Notes under the pieces: model-generated
Told to the model about the DNA's origin: nothing
What the model saw: the letters and a program-made list of their open reading frames with translations, nothing else
Databases searched by the model: none
Part shown: positions 11,901 through 26,900 of the stretch, piece after piece
Numbering within the stretch: the first letter of the stretch is position 1
Layout: each line of letters starts with the position of its first letter
Made by a program: the position numbers and the translations under genes
DNA from: Atopsyche davidsoni
Taxonomy: Eukaryota; Arthropoda; Insecta; Trichoptera; Hydrobiosidae
Direction of reading: 5' to 3'
Assembly: GCA_022113835.1 (NCBI GenBank)
Contig: JAILWY010000027.1
Span: 9,240,501 to 9,304,500, forward strand
DNA length: 64,000 nucleotides

Positions 11901-14900
11901 CTGATCCACGATAGTTAGATAATATTATTTTCATGTCAAGTATAATCAAACCAAAACTCTAATATAAAATGAAGAGCTATCACTTATTATTTTTATTTTT
12001 AACATAATATCTGTTCCCCTTTTTTTTTAGGAGTTTGAATGCTGTGAAAGGTTTAAGTCTATTCAGACAGAGTACGGGGAATGCTTTATTTTCAATTCCG
12101 GTCAATTGGAAAAGGAAAAGCTTCATGTCTCCAACAAACTCACTGGACCTGGATACCTCAAGTTTTATGCAATGGAAGCTATCATGGTAAACAAATTCAT
12201 CACTGGCTTACTATATGAATTCGTTATTCATCTTATTCTTGGACTAAATAGAACAAAACACCAGTTTTTTTCTTTTTTTATCTAACATGACATCGAAATA
12301 ATAACTTTTATTAGTTTTGTACATTACAATAATGACTTCTTGTAAGCTCTCGAATTCACGGAATTCGACACGGACGGAATTCAAGTGTTGGTTTTTAAAA
12401 ACATACTCGATAGCTCGTACAACCAATAACAATCAATAACCTAATTTAAAAATATATTCATTTTTAAAAATGAATTACGCTACCGTGCGATTTTCTATTT
12501 TTTTACATTAAACATATTTTTTTCATGGTAAAAAGATCATATTGCGATAAACTAATTTTCCTATTTTTATACTAATAACAGTAATCAATTTTAACTTTTA
12601 TATCATTTTTATTTTATGAAACGGAAATATGTCATCAAGCCACAAATATGCAACATAATGATGAGTAGTTAAATATCGCTTGTAAAAATTATGAATATCT
12701 ATGATTAAGTTTGCATGTAGTATTTTTTTTGTCATTGAATTTATATGTTTGTTTTTTTGCAGCTAGATGTTCACTCGCCAAATGACATAACGTTCAGTCA
12801 TTTCGACAAACAAATTATAAATGGAAATGAAGGTGATCTGCCTTTCGCATCTGAATTTGAACTCATTTTCAAGGTATTCATTAATATTACTTTGACGTTG
12901 ATATATGTTGTTTTGCGCGTAAAATTATTTTGATACAGCTTTATTCGCGCATTAACGTTTACATATCTACTAATATCTAAAATATTTAAAACATTAGACA
13001 TACAATATATCCACTCTAAAAAAACTATACATATAAAGTCCAAAGTACTTTTTCCGTGTTGATTTTTTTTTCTAATTGTTTCATGTGTTTACTGCTCAAA
13101 ACAAAATATTTTCTATTTTCCAATAATGCCTTAGTTAATTTTGATGTTAATCATGCAATCTATTGTATAACATCTTTTTCAACTATAATTTAATCATTAT
13201 TCAAAAAAAAATCTTTTTATTTTCAAAACACATAATCTATTCAAACCTGCTTATTATTTTATTTTATGACATCATTGAGGTCAGCTGACATTGTGGTAGA
13301 TTTTTCATATATATCCTGTTCATGAACTATAAAGTGCGGTTGACCTCGCGCTACCGACTCATACATTTCCAGCTGCAATCGTAGCAAGATCGATCGACTG
13401 TAAAAAACCCACTAAACTACCCTTTTGTGGCAGGGGTTGCCAACCATACTTCTACTTTATATGGCTGATTATTTTCTTTGCCAGAATCAATAAACTTATA
13501 TTCAAAATATTGTCGAATACAACTTTTTTTTCCAATGTTGGTGTCGTTAAGTTATCATTTGAAATTATTTATATTGTTGAATCAAATTTTAAATCCATAT
13601 TGCAGCTCAGTTCAGTCATCAAATGAGTTTGAATGTCATAACCATTGTAATAAATAAAACCAAGCCAAATGGCTTTAATTGTAGTAGTTGTTTCGTCACA
13701 CAAACTTCTGTTTTTTACTAAGATAATTTTAAAAATTAGTGTCTGAATTTGTCGAATTTTAAAAATTAAATCTATAATCTATGAAAAACTACGATAATTA
13801 TATATTCAATAAAAATGAAGAAACTTTGGTATTTATGCTTACTTATAAAAGATGGCATTTTTGTGATAAATATTATGTACAATCAATCGAGCGTCGAGAT
13901 TATTAATTCGGCGTAAAGTAGCTTCGTAATTGAGGAAACTTTTACTTGTATAAATATTGACCAGAATTTATTAATTAATTGTCATCTCTGCCGTAGAATA
14001 AACTAGAAATATTTATTTTATTGATAAACATCGTCAATTTTAAAGAACGATGTATAAAATTTAGGCATTTACATGTTTCAGCTGTTTCAAAATTCAGCTC
14101 AAAGAGATAGTCGACATGAAGATCATATTAACAACTTACTAAAATAGCCATAAAAATATAAACAATTTTTTTTTAATTTAATACTATTTTTTAACTTAGT
14201 TTATTCGTCATGGATGGCTTTTATTTTAATTTTAATAATTGTCAAATCTGCCTATTAAATAACATGGAACACAGTCGTACGAGCAAAAAATACTTCAACA
14301 GGCAGCGATTGATCATGATGATTAAAAATTATATTTAATGAATAATATTATATTATAATAACATAATAGCGATTAATTAATTTATTTTGTAATAGACAAA
14401 GTTCACTATTCAATTCAGATTTTTTTTACTTGCACGACACTGCGTAGTTTCTCTAAATTAAAACCTAAAGTTAACAATATAATAACAACACATTGATATG
14501 TTGACAATACACTTCAACGCCATAAAAATAAATATTGATCATATCCAATTTTTATTATGTTCGAAAAAAAAAAAAAAAAAACAATGGTCATTCACTCCGA
14601 TTCCTAGCAAAACAAAATGCAGAAAACAATGCATCCGCTCCATTTTGAAAAACAAAACGACTACGCTTCGATTTGGACGTGAAACTAAAACGGAACATGC
14701 TTAAACATCTCTGGCTTGGCGCATTCTGGAGTTGGCTGCAGTTCAAGCTAAAAATCAGCCACAAGCCATTTGGCGCTGATTGCAATAAATAATCGGTCGG
14801 CCAACTCCACGGCGAGCATTGTGGATTTATGGACACGGTTTTATTTATCCAAATGGCATTTAAGCAGATTATTTGCTCAGTGAATCGTGAACGACGAGTA

Positions 14901-16789
14901 AATAGAGACATTCGTGTACAAATGCAAATTGAGTGAAGCAGGCAATAATTAAAACACAACGATACAACTGTGAGACATAACTTCTTGCAGGCTTATATAT
15001 ACTGCATGCGCTTGGATAAGCATTGCATTCTAAACACTTGACGTGAAGTGCTACACATATTATGACATGTGTAGTTATAACTCATTGAATTGCTTTGTCT
15101 CGTAAAGTAATTGTATACGAATACAGTGTATTAATAACCGTTTATAGAAAATCGTATATATAAATAAATGTATAATCTCAATAAATCGTAAATGTTGATT
15201 TTCTTCATTATATAAACATAAATTTTTATATCCACGACAGACTGATTTAATTAATGTATTCCACTTATAAAATATTTAACGATTTCAGTTATTTGAGAAC
15301 TTTGACTAACGGAGCTCTCAAAAGGCAAAGTGCACACCAGAAAAATATAAAATAATCTCTCAGCTATTTGGCAAATTATAGTTTTAATAATATAATTATT
15401 TAATGCGAGAAACATTTTTCATTAGGCGTTTCATAATGATACCAACAACATTAATAACTTAAAGGTAGAAGATATAAAGAATGAGGCGGGGGTTGAACTC
15501 GTAGATCCCAACGTTAGGGGATGTCGCATGTCTTACGAGCAGACTGAGGGCCCGCACCCCTATCGGCACTACAGCCACTCTGCTTGCATAGTGGAGTGCA
15601 GGGCCGAGAGGCAACTGGAGAGCTGCAACTGCACTCACTATATGCTACCTCGCTTGGGTAAGTGGCTAAAAAGATTATCGGACTCAGAACAAAAGATAAA
15701 GCCTGGAGAAGTAGGCAATGGACCTCGCCTTCGGATAACCCGCCCGAAGAAAATATAGAAGACCTTCTTTTGCAGTGGTTAGCAACCTCCTCGAACCTCA
15801 AAATCCAATGAAATTATACAAAACTCAATGAAACCTAACTAAATAAGAGTAAATACAAAAAAATAAAAAATAACTGTCATCTTCACAAAAAAAGAATTTA
15901 AATAACAAGCTTTTTTCTTCAAAAATAGGAATTAAATTGAACTAAAAATATGCAAGTACACTTTTAATTCAATTGAAATTATATTTCAGCCAATGAACCT
16001 ATGTGCAATATAAAAGGACTTGTGTGTCTCACAAAGCTAATAGGTACGATTAAAAAAATAACAATGCGCTACTAGAATGTAATATTGTTGGGCGTTAAAA
16101 AGCATATACATTTTATAGAAAAATCTAACGAAGATGATGCAGATTTGGAATGTGATTGTTTGCCGTCATGTGAAGAGCCAGACTATAATATTGTTTTTAT
16201 AAAAAAGAGGTAAGAATAAATTATTTATGTATGTATATATATATGTGTGTGTGTGTGTATATATAATACCACAAGGTATTTTACTACGCTATAGATGGCA
16301 GCCTTACAAAACTCAAGTCTCAAATAGTAATAAAAGTGGTAAATAATACATAAGTCAATTAGCATACGTGAAAAGGTTTATATTTTGAGCGCATTTGTAA
16401 ATACGCTGGTTTTTTAAATTCCTTATTTTATTGTGTATATTTCAAGACCAAATACAGAAGCGTTGACCGACGAGTTGATAGAGCGCGGCACGCTTATTTC
16501 CATAACCATGGACTGCCTGCCCTCTACCAGGGTCCGAAGACTCGTCGTCAGAACACATCTTGATTTTGTTGGTAAGGTTTTATATTATACACATTGCCAA
16601 AATGCAATTGATATTAGCCGGCTTCTTGAAACGAGAACTTTCAATAAGCATACAGTATTTACAAACTTCTTGCATTTTTTTATTTCGTTTCTAGTTTTCA
16701 TCGGAGGAACGGCGGGAATATTTTTTGGCGCCTCAATACTAAGCGTATTGGAAATAATCTATTTGTTTTTCATTAGGAAATATGATTAA
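8974..16789 (+). CDS. ppk: Pickpocket-family DEG/ENaC sodium channel subunit
   Basis: This encodes a trimeric, amiloride-sensitive-type cation channel subunit of the plasma membrane; family members serve mechanosensation, chemosensation or fluid balance. Exons read: 8974(or 8893)-9068, 9664-9858, 11032-11215, 12031-12186, 12763-12873, 15465-15657, 15990-16043, 16119-16209, 16447-16571 and 16695-16789, all phase-compatible, about 432 residues plus any first exon. Visible signatures are the N-terminal SSLHG gating motif, TM1 after RTIWMIF, the FPAVTVCE segment, the extracellular cysteine-rich loop (ECCERF, TEYGECFIFNS, RGCRMSYE, CNCTHYMLP, CDCLPSC) and TM2 with GGTAGIFFGASILS, where the GAS selectivity filter sits. 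The stop follows IRKYD. The donor at 9858 (GA|GTTATA) and the acceptor at 15464 are weak, but the frame is kept. Which ppk subfamily it belongs to cannot be told. Confidence 0.9.
9960..10290 (+). pseudogene. Degenerate fragment resembling the 3' end of a Penelope-like retroelement ORF
   Basis: Within the pickpocket intron, a GC-rich patch encodes, across a frameshift, AEHFVEMGH followed by LATTNGEYARLVRGAIEI and NNINRDESLRL. The pattern of a histidine/GH segment, then (V)REAIEI, then N(I/F)NRD, is that seen downstream of the GIY-YIG region in Penelope-like and related retroelement proteins. It has frame changes and no start, so it is a dead fragment. The family call rests on remembered motif patterns and is tentative. 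Confidence 0.45.
12874..15464. other. Large pickpocket intron
   Basis: A 2.6 kb intron between the exon ending ELIFK and the exon starting VEDIKNEAG. It is mostly AT-rich. A less AT-rich island at 14580-14960 has open frames on both strands but no recognisable domain, so no nested gene is called. Confidence 0.5.
16218..16263. repeat. Mixed TATG/(AT)n/(GT)n microsatellite
   Basis: Compound simple repeat in a pickpocket intron: TATGTATG, then AT steps, then six GT steps, then AT steps. Confidence 0.9.
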
Positions 16790-19700
16790 AACAAATTACG
16801 CATTTGCGGCTAATTACAAATACATTTCTTCTTTAAGATAACGTACTTATTGATATCGACTCGTGTGTTAATATTTTAAGCCATCTTCTACTGGTTATTT
16901 TTTTATCAAAAGATTTAAAATAAATACTTTTAATCTTCATTTGTGAAATCATATTATTATTTGAGTATAGAGGTGGAGATGTTTCAACAGTGCACTGTCA
17001 GTTGCCAAATAACTTTTGACAAAAAAAAATTAAACCTACCCACATAAATAACATCACGTATTTACTTGTATTGTTCATTATGCTACAGCATTATAATAAT
17101 TCACATTCAAAATACTGTAAAAGGGATTCATGACTATGTTACTAGTTAAACCACGTCTTTGGGATAACCTTGTATTGAGGGATTAAAAAATAATCACCTA
17201 TTGATAGATAATTGTAATAATAATTAAATGTTACCAATTGACCAACCGACTGACGACAAACCGTTTCATCGCGAAAGATCTGGAATACTCGTATATCTAA
17301 TTTTAGTTGTATGGTTTAATTTGAGATGGTTTTATAAACAACATGCCTCTATAATTAAGTTGCTGCGAGTAGAGTAAGCAGGTAGGCAAGCAGTTGAAGT
17401 AAAGGAATTGGTGCTTGTTGCATATCCAGCATTTGCCTAACTATACACCGGCAAGCAACAGAAACCTGTACTAATAAAGGGTAATTCTCTAAAAAAATTA
17501 TTTACGCCTGGAGATACAATGTTGAAAACTCTATTTCTGTAACGAATTCAAACCCGTGGCAAAGGGCAAACTTACTGAACATCGGATAATTAGGCAAATT
17601 AAACTCTTCAAACCAATTTTCAGTCTCGTTTAAAAATAAAGATGCCGCATTTATCAATGAACCCAATATATTTTCTGAAAATTACATTAATTATGTTTTG
17701 GTTTCCCTGATTCCTTAAAAATCCCTGAGGATGGTCCCGTCGGAGGACTGAAAACATCAAGCAGCTCAACACTCAAGAAACCAAATCATCACTTAGCATA
17801 TAATACGAGTACTACATGATGTTGGTTTATTCAATATAATTTATTATTGATGCCAACTTTCGAAAATAAATGCATGTAGTTGTTTTAGTAAAGCAAATGG
17901 CGATTCAAGATCGATCTGTATTTTCGTTGCTTTTAGCATTCGTTTAGAAAACAAATTTATCATTGTTTACTTTACAATAGATCATGCCTATTGAAATAAA
18001 ATAAAATATCCATTCACTTAATCAGATAAAGTGGTTTAATACAATAATGCTGAAGATTTATCGTGCGAGATTATTATAAATCTGAAACGCCTTAATTTGG
18101 AAGTAAGTTTTTGGTACGTTTCCAAGTCCGTACCATACTTTATTACTAACGGGTCATTTAAATAAATTAAATTCTGGCCCGGACAATGAGACAATGCTTA
18201 CAGTGAATATATTGCCGCGAATAGAATGTAGTTAAACTAAAAATAATTTTCATACTAATTTTGTTAAAAGTATCCAACGTATATTTTTAATAATATCATC
18301 TTTTTAATTTTAAATTTTATTGTTTCTAATAAAATATTATACAACTATTGATTATCAACCTTAAGAAAACAAAATAATCACGTTGAAAACCTTATATTAA
18401 AAAATATAAATTAAACAATGTCTTTTAAAATATTAACTGAATAAAGTTGATTACATGAATAAGTATGCCTCAATATTTGGTTTATGTAAGGAAAGCACCC
18501 TAGTAGTAAAATAAAAACCCAGTATGAATCGGAGGACTAATATAAATCTGTATGTATCTAAATTTATTTTATACTAACAGTATATATTTAATAAATATCA
18601 AATATTAATATTATATCCATACGGAGGTACTGACATCGATTCTGTTTTTGTAGAAAAACAGAAACGACTTTATTTATTTCGACACCTTAACCGAATCCTA
18701 ATTTTATCCCCTGGTGTACTTATCCGACATCTGATAAAACACGTGTCTGACACGACAATTGACTGACACGTTACATATCTACCACGACACGAGTCTGCAA
18801 CAAATTTATAATGCCACGGTTCTTTCTGCGACAGTATATGCGTTCCGGGAAACATGCCTAACATGGACACTGACTGGATTTAAACTCATCTTTGAAGTTA
18901 AATTCTTCAATAATGGCTGAAATTATCGGTTTTTATATGTAAATCATCTAAATATTATAAGATAATTTTTCCAAAAATATTAATTTCCTATAAAGGCGTA
19001 TTGTTCTAAGGCGTATTCAAATAAGTTACCTGTCCATTAGGGAGTATTCATTATAAACGTAAAGGTTAACTATTCCCCCAGATGCCTCCTTTTGTTCTCC
19101 TTGCCAAGTGACCTTTTCAGTAAGAAACCTGAAACTTTACTAAGGAAGGTTAATTAGGCCTTGTTGGGGTTGTAAAGTCCGAATGAATTTTTTATTCGAC
19201 TGTTAGAAAGGGTAAACACATTTTGATTACCTACCGGACTCGTAATACTTTATAATCAGATACTTATATCAAGGGCTGTACCACTCGAGTTTGTCAATTT
19301 TTATTATGGAATTTAAACAAGAAAGCAAAATAAAAAATGGTTTAGGGGCTTGTATCGGACGCCTGTTCTATGTTCTGTCATTGTTTTGGTGAAAAGACCT
19401 ATTAGTCAACACTTCTACAATTTACATAAAACTAAACATAGGTCGATTTAAAAAATAAATTTTAAAAAGGAAAGAATTCACGAAATCATTGGGAAATTCT
19501 TATCATATTTCCTAAATTCTTATTATCATTATATGATTCAGAAGCCGATACAAAGAAAATATTTAAGAGTAAGATTTAATTATTATCTATACCAGAGGTG
19601 CTCAACCTTTTAACATTCGCGAAACCACGTTTTTCCAATTATTTGAAGTATGTAAACTTTTTGCTTTTTTGTGCTTTTATTTTAATGATGAATTTTTGCA

Positions 19701-21437
19701 AATATAGTGCCCATGTTTTAAACAAATTTTAAAGAAGGCATTTCTTTTTTTAAAGAATTTTTTTATCTTCATGGATTTTTTTAATTGTGTTAAATAATAA
19801 TTTAAGTTTTTTTATACAACATATCATTTTGTGTAAAACTATTTTTTTAAACAAAATTAATATACTTGTTACATTCATAAAGATATAATTTAAAAAAATG
19901 CAACGTAAGCATCCACGATTGTATGCATAACTCAATTAAAAAGCTGGAAAACTTTTGTTTTGAAGATTTTAAATTGATGATATATATATAGTACCTTTGT
20001 TTAGCAAACGTAAATCGGAATTTTACCTGAATAAGAGCTATTTTTTAAAACTACTTATCCAAAGAAATAAAATTTAGCTTGCCATCGATTAATCGATCGA
20101 ATCACGATTTCATTACCTTAAAAGTTATTTTAAAAAACTATTTTCAATAATCTAATAAATCAAATGATTTATTATTCTTTGATTGTTTTTCGACTATAAA
20201 AATTTTAACATACTATTTCTATTTTATGCAGTTTTTACTTGAGAACGCCATTTCGCAAACCGTCCACGGTTCAGTGATTATCCAGTGCCAACTTTGGAAT
20301 CCTGAGTTCGGAGCCAGAATTTTTATTATTATTTTTACTGATGTTTTTTAATAGCCACCAAGTATTTTTACCTGAATGATGTGGAAATAAATTAAACATA
20401 AAAACACGCCGAGTGGCAAAGTGTATTTGTGAATTTATTTCAAAGTTATTTAACTCACCAATAACTAGGCAAACATAATTATAAATGGCATTCGACAATG
20501 GTTGACAGAATGATTAATATGCATGGTAGAAAAATTTATTTTTATCGTAAAGACATACTACGTCGGTAGCAAAACTTTATATTTTGTTGTATTGTAATAC
20601 GTATTAATTCCTTAATCTAATCAATAGATATTATAAGATATATGTCTTTGCTTGATAAGATTATTAACTAAGACGAAAGGCGTGCGAAAATTTTAGACTT
20701 TTTTAAAATTTATTTATACTGCAGCTTTGTTTGCAACAATCCAAAAAAAATTAATTAATTAGTTTGATTTCAAACATCGTTATTTATTTATTCCCCAATA
20801 GCTATCTATAATTTAGTCAGGTATATAAAATATATGCTCAGATGCATTATCATCAAGCCGTCAGATATCTGCATCAATACTAATGTTAAGAGCTGTATTG
20901 TAGAAAATAAAATTCGAGCGCTAAGGTTGACATTTATTTATTTCTGATCTAACCCCTATAGACTGTCTCAGGGGTTAAAATGTAATATTTAGATTATCTA
21001 GTTTAACAGTTCGAAGCAATGCAGAGAAGGAGAAATTATTTATTATTTTCTCATACAATTTCTTTTGACATTATTAGAATAAAGAAATTTGAGGTGTAAA
21101 TTATCCATAAAGAGATATCTTATCTGAGTCACCAATTGATTGTATACTCTGTTGCCCAACCTATTCTTTGATACCTGTATGTATATTTTAAATTAAATAT
21201 TCACATCTACTGTCAATATAAATAAAATATGAAACTAATAAAAAGAAATCTCAAAAATAGCAATACACTGCTAACTAATATTATAATAGTGGAATCACTA
21301 CACCACTGCTTTAATAAATAAAACTCATAGATGATCTTTCCCTGGTCACTAAATAAAGAGTTTGTATTAGGCAGATGCCACCTATGGAAACAATCAAAGT
21401 GTATACCGATACTGTTTTCTAGCATAAAATAATAGCA
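16790..21437. other. Intergenic region between pickpocket and protease genes
   Basis: No gene can be supported. Items seen: a dispersed repeat at about 17710-17790 sharing CATCAAGCAGCTCAACA and the neighbouring CAAGAAA with the hairpin repeat at 35826-35940; a hAT-like terminal word CAGAGGTGCTCAACC at about 19594 without a confirmed partner; and a moderately GC-rich patch at 18660-18880 with repeated GACACG words and no recognisable protein. Confidence 0.5.
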
Positions 21438-23626
<2,189 letters not shown>

Positions 23627-23733
23627 CTATGCAATTTAAACCTCTGCCACAGTTCAACAACTACACTGAAATCACCAACGATAATTTTAATTAGTTTAAT
23701 TATTCTCGTATATTATGTATTTTTGTAACATTA

Positions 23734-23739
23734 AATAAA
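23734..23739 (+). promoter_or_regulatory. Polyadenylation signal AATAAA of the protease gene
   Basis: A canonical AATAAA lies about 110 bases after the protease stop codon and 180 bases before the MCM9 start, so the two genes are separated by under 300 bases. Confidence 0.6.
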
Positions 23740-23917
23740 ATATTTTAACAATACTAATGTCTTTTATTTTTATTGTAAGAGTAAGTAAGAGTTATTATTG
23801 CAGGAGCACAGAAAACGGATGACACGTTTTGGCAACATTGGCCTCGACTGTCATTTTGTCCGCCGGCTTTGAAAATGTCAAATATTAGTCTCGTAATAAA
23901 ATCAACGAACTTACAAA

Positions 23918-26900
23918 ATGTTTGTCGAATATATTGTATTAACCCATAAAAACGACCTTCTCAAAATATTGCGCGACTCTTGTGCCTACAATAACTTTTC
24001 TGTTAATGTAGAGTGAGTATATATAAGTTTATGTGATGATAATGCGTGGCTACAAAAACAAAACAACAATAATATTTTTATCGTTTACAGTTTTCTTAAA
24101 CTCTTTGAAGCCGATCCTATTGTTGGAGATGATATTCTTTGCAATCCAAAAAATACGCTTAAAAGGTGCAATGAAGATTTATCAAAAGCGCAGAAATCAA
24201 TATTTGATAATCAAGATGCTGAAATTCAACGAGGACTATCAATAAAAAAAAATGTCTTCGCTAGATTTTTCGGTTTACCAGTTTGCCCCGAACTTCACAG
24301 GACTACGATTCCCAAAAATAAAGACTTGGGATGCTTTCTAAAAGTTACAGGTGAGAATTTGTTATAATATTTATTATATTGCATAAATGATTTTTCAACT
24401 AAAAACCAAAGATAACATGTCAACAAAAAAGGTTTTTATATCAAGGCCTGTGTATATATCTTTGTGGAGTAAAATAAAATTCAATTAAGAAAAAACCATA
24501 TAATCCAACTTGTAAAAGATCCAATGACTTATTGGTATTTACCTTCAAATTCAATTTATATTTGGTGGTTTAAAGACATTTAATCTTCATTCAACAAGCA
24601 GGAGACATTCAAGCTCAGATAATCTGAGAATAAGAAGTCCATAACCACTACCCTATGAGAATAGGAGGCCGCAACAAAAGAAGCAGGTAAACAAGACAAT
24701 AAGAAACATTCTTCAGGGGCAACTGCATCTGGCTTGATAGGTCTCCGGCATGTGCCTTGTTGGATACGGGCAAATAACAGAAAATCTTAATCAGAAAGAT
24801 TTTTCTCATAAAGCTTTTGTATCCTTTGATGATTTATAATTTCAAAGGAATTGAAAAAACTTATTGTTCCATCTGGACTCAAACATATCTCCAAACAAGT
24901 GTGTTATCCACCGGGCCATAAAGCAGTTACTGACAAACTAAAATCAAAAACATAATGAAAAGACAAACTATTTTTAAAAATAATAATTGTAATTGAATTG
25001 ACAAATTAGTTTAGATAATTGTTAGTCATAATTTTGATTAGATAGTATAAAATATCTCATAATTGTTATATTTTTAGGCACAGCTATAAGAATAACCCAA
25101 TCAAAAATGTTAGAATATCAAAAAACCTATAAATGCCTAAAATGCCAATATGTCCATTTGGTTGAGGGAAAATATGAACACCGTTATGTTATCAAATGTC
25201 CTGCGAAGTGTCGAAATCCAGATATTAGATGTTCCAGTACTACTCTCAGCCCAGTCAATGTAATTACCAGGGAAAACTGTAAAGACTACCAAGAAATGAA
25301 AATACAGGTACGCATCAATCAATCGTTTTAATCAAATGATCAAATAAACGAATAAGTTAAATTGGCGTGGTTGCTTTTGAAATAGCTTTATTGCATTATT
25401 GGGCATTCTAGTGACCTGAAAGATTGATAAAAGTAACCATAATGATTTCGAATTTTTCTACATATGTCAATATGTCTTTCTGCCATTGATTTGATTTAGA
25501 AATCGTATTCTCTTATTTAGAGTTGCCATATTCTAGTCATTATAAATATATATATTAAATATATTTGTAAATATTTCTAGGAACAAGTAAATAAATTGAG
25601 TGTTGGTGGGATTCCAGGCTCCATATGGGTGACTCTTGAAGATGACCTTGTGGACTGCTGTAAACCAGGGGATGACGTAAGCATATGGTACTGAATCTTC
25701 ACATATTTGTTTATTGTTACTAAGCCTTAAGTATATCTTGCAAGGATCCCCGTTGGTTGCAAGCACAAGACTGTTGGTACTGGTTCCAAAATCTCACAAT
25801 GGTATTGACTGTCAAAGATTTTCATGCCAGCTAATCTAATCTTCTCTTGTATCATGAATAAATCCAAACATACAGCTCATGTTTTTAATTGTGATGATAC
25901 TTTTGAAAAAGTACATTCCAGATAGCTAAATAGATTTAAAGTCTTATTTTTCTTTTTCATGGAAATACTGTAGAAGTCAAAATATTTACTTACCTATTTT
26001 TCAGCGGTACAGTGACAAGAAGGTGGAACCCGATAGCTACAAATAAAAAGTGTGATGTGGATCTCGTATTCAAAGCAAACTACATCGAAGTTTGCAATGC
26101 ACAGAAGTCTATAGCTGTCTCGGTTGCGCCAGATATCAAGCAAGATTTTGACGAGTTCTGGTCAGAGTATGACAAATGCCCCATGAGAGGAAGAGATGTC
26201 ATTCTTGCATCAGTTTGTCCTCAGGTTTGTGTAGTTTTTCTTGCGAGCTATGCACTGTGGATCTTATAAAATATTCACAATTTACCACACATTCCATAAT
26301 AATCAACTATATGTTGCTCTTTGGAATGCCTCGTATTCGTAAATAATTGCTCTAACATGAAATCAAAAGAATGCTTTTACATTTCCAAGTGAATTTCCAA
26401 TTTAATTTTTTTTTTCTGTTTTACAAACATATTTTAAAGTAGGGATTAAAGGATAGAAGTAATTACTATAAATATATATTACTAATTTATTATTGTTCAT
26501 TTTTGTGCTTCGGGTTCAAATTTACATTTTACAAAATTTAAGAGGCTTTATGAAAATAACTTCAATTTTCCATCTTCAACTTAGTGTGGAAAAGGTTAGA
26601 ATGCGGTTTGGTTTACAAATTTCTCAACATTTGGCTAATATGTAATCATCTGTAGTGTGTCCATTTCCTTATTTTGCTACATTAGACATTTATTTTTATA
26701 CCACCTCCTGTGCTGTTGATAATGCCAACTGCATGAGGATTATGAAATACGTTGTTAAAGCCGCAACCATCTGTCGACGTAAATTCATATTTACATTATT
26801 AAAAAAATTTGGAAATATATAATATTGAGAAATATTTAGTATTTACTCAGAGGATTATTTTTCAATAATTATTTTGTATCATCATAGATCATTCATTAAT

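Noticed and set aside
18670..18870. 66-codon minus-strand frame in a GC-richer patch
   Set aside because: No domain, no splice sites and repeated GACACG words; more like a decayed repeat.
19590..19640. CAGAGGTGCTCAACC resembling a hAT transposon terminus
   Set aside because: No matching inverted terminus or 8-bp target duplication could be confirmed nearby.
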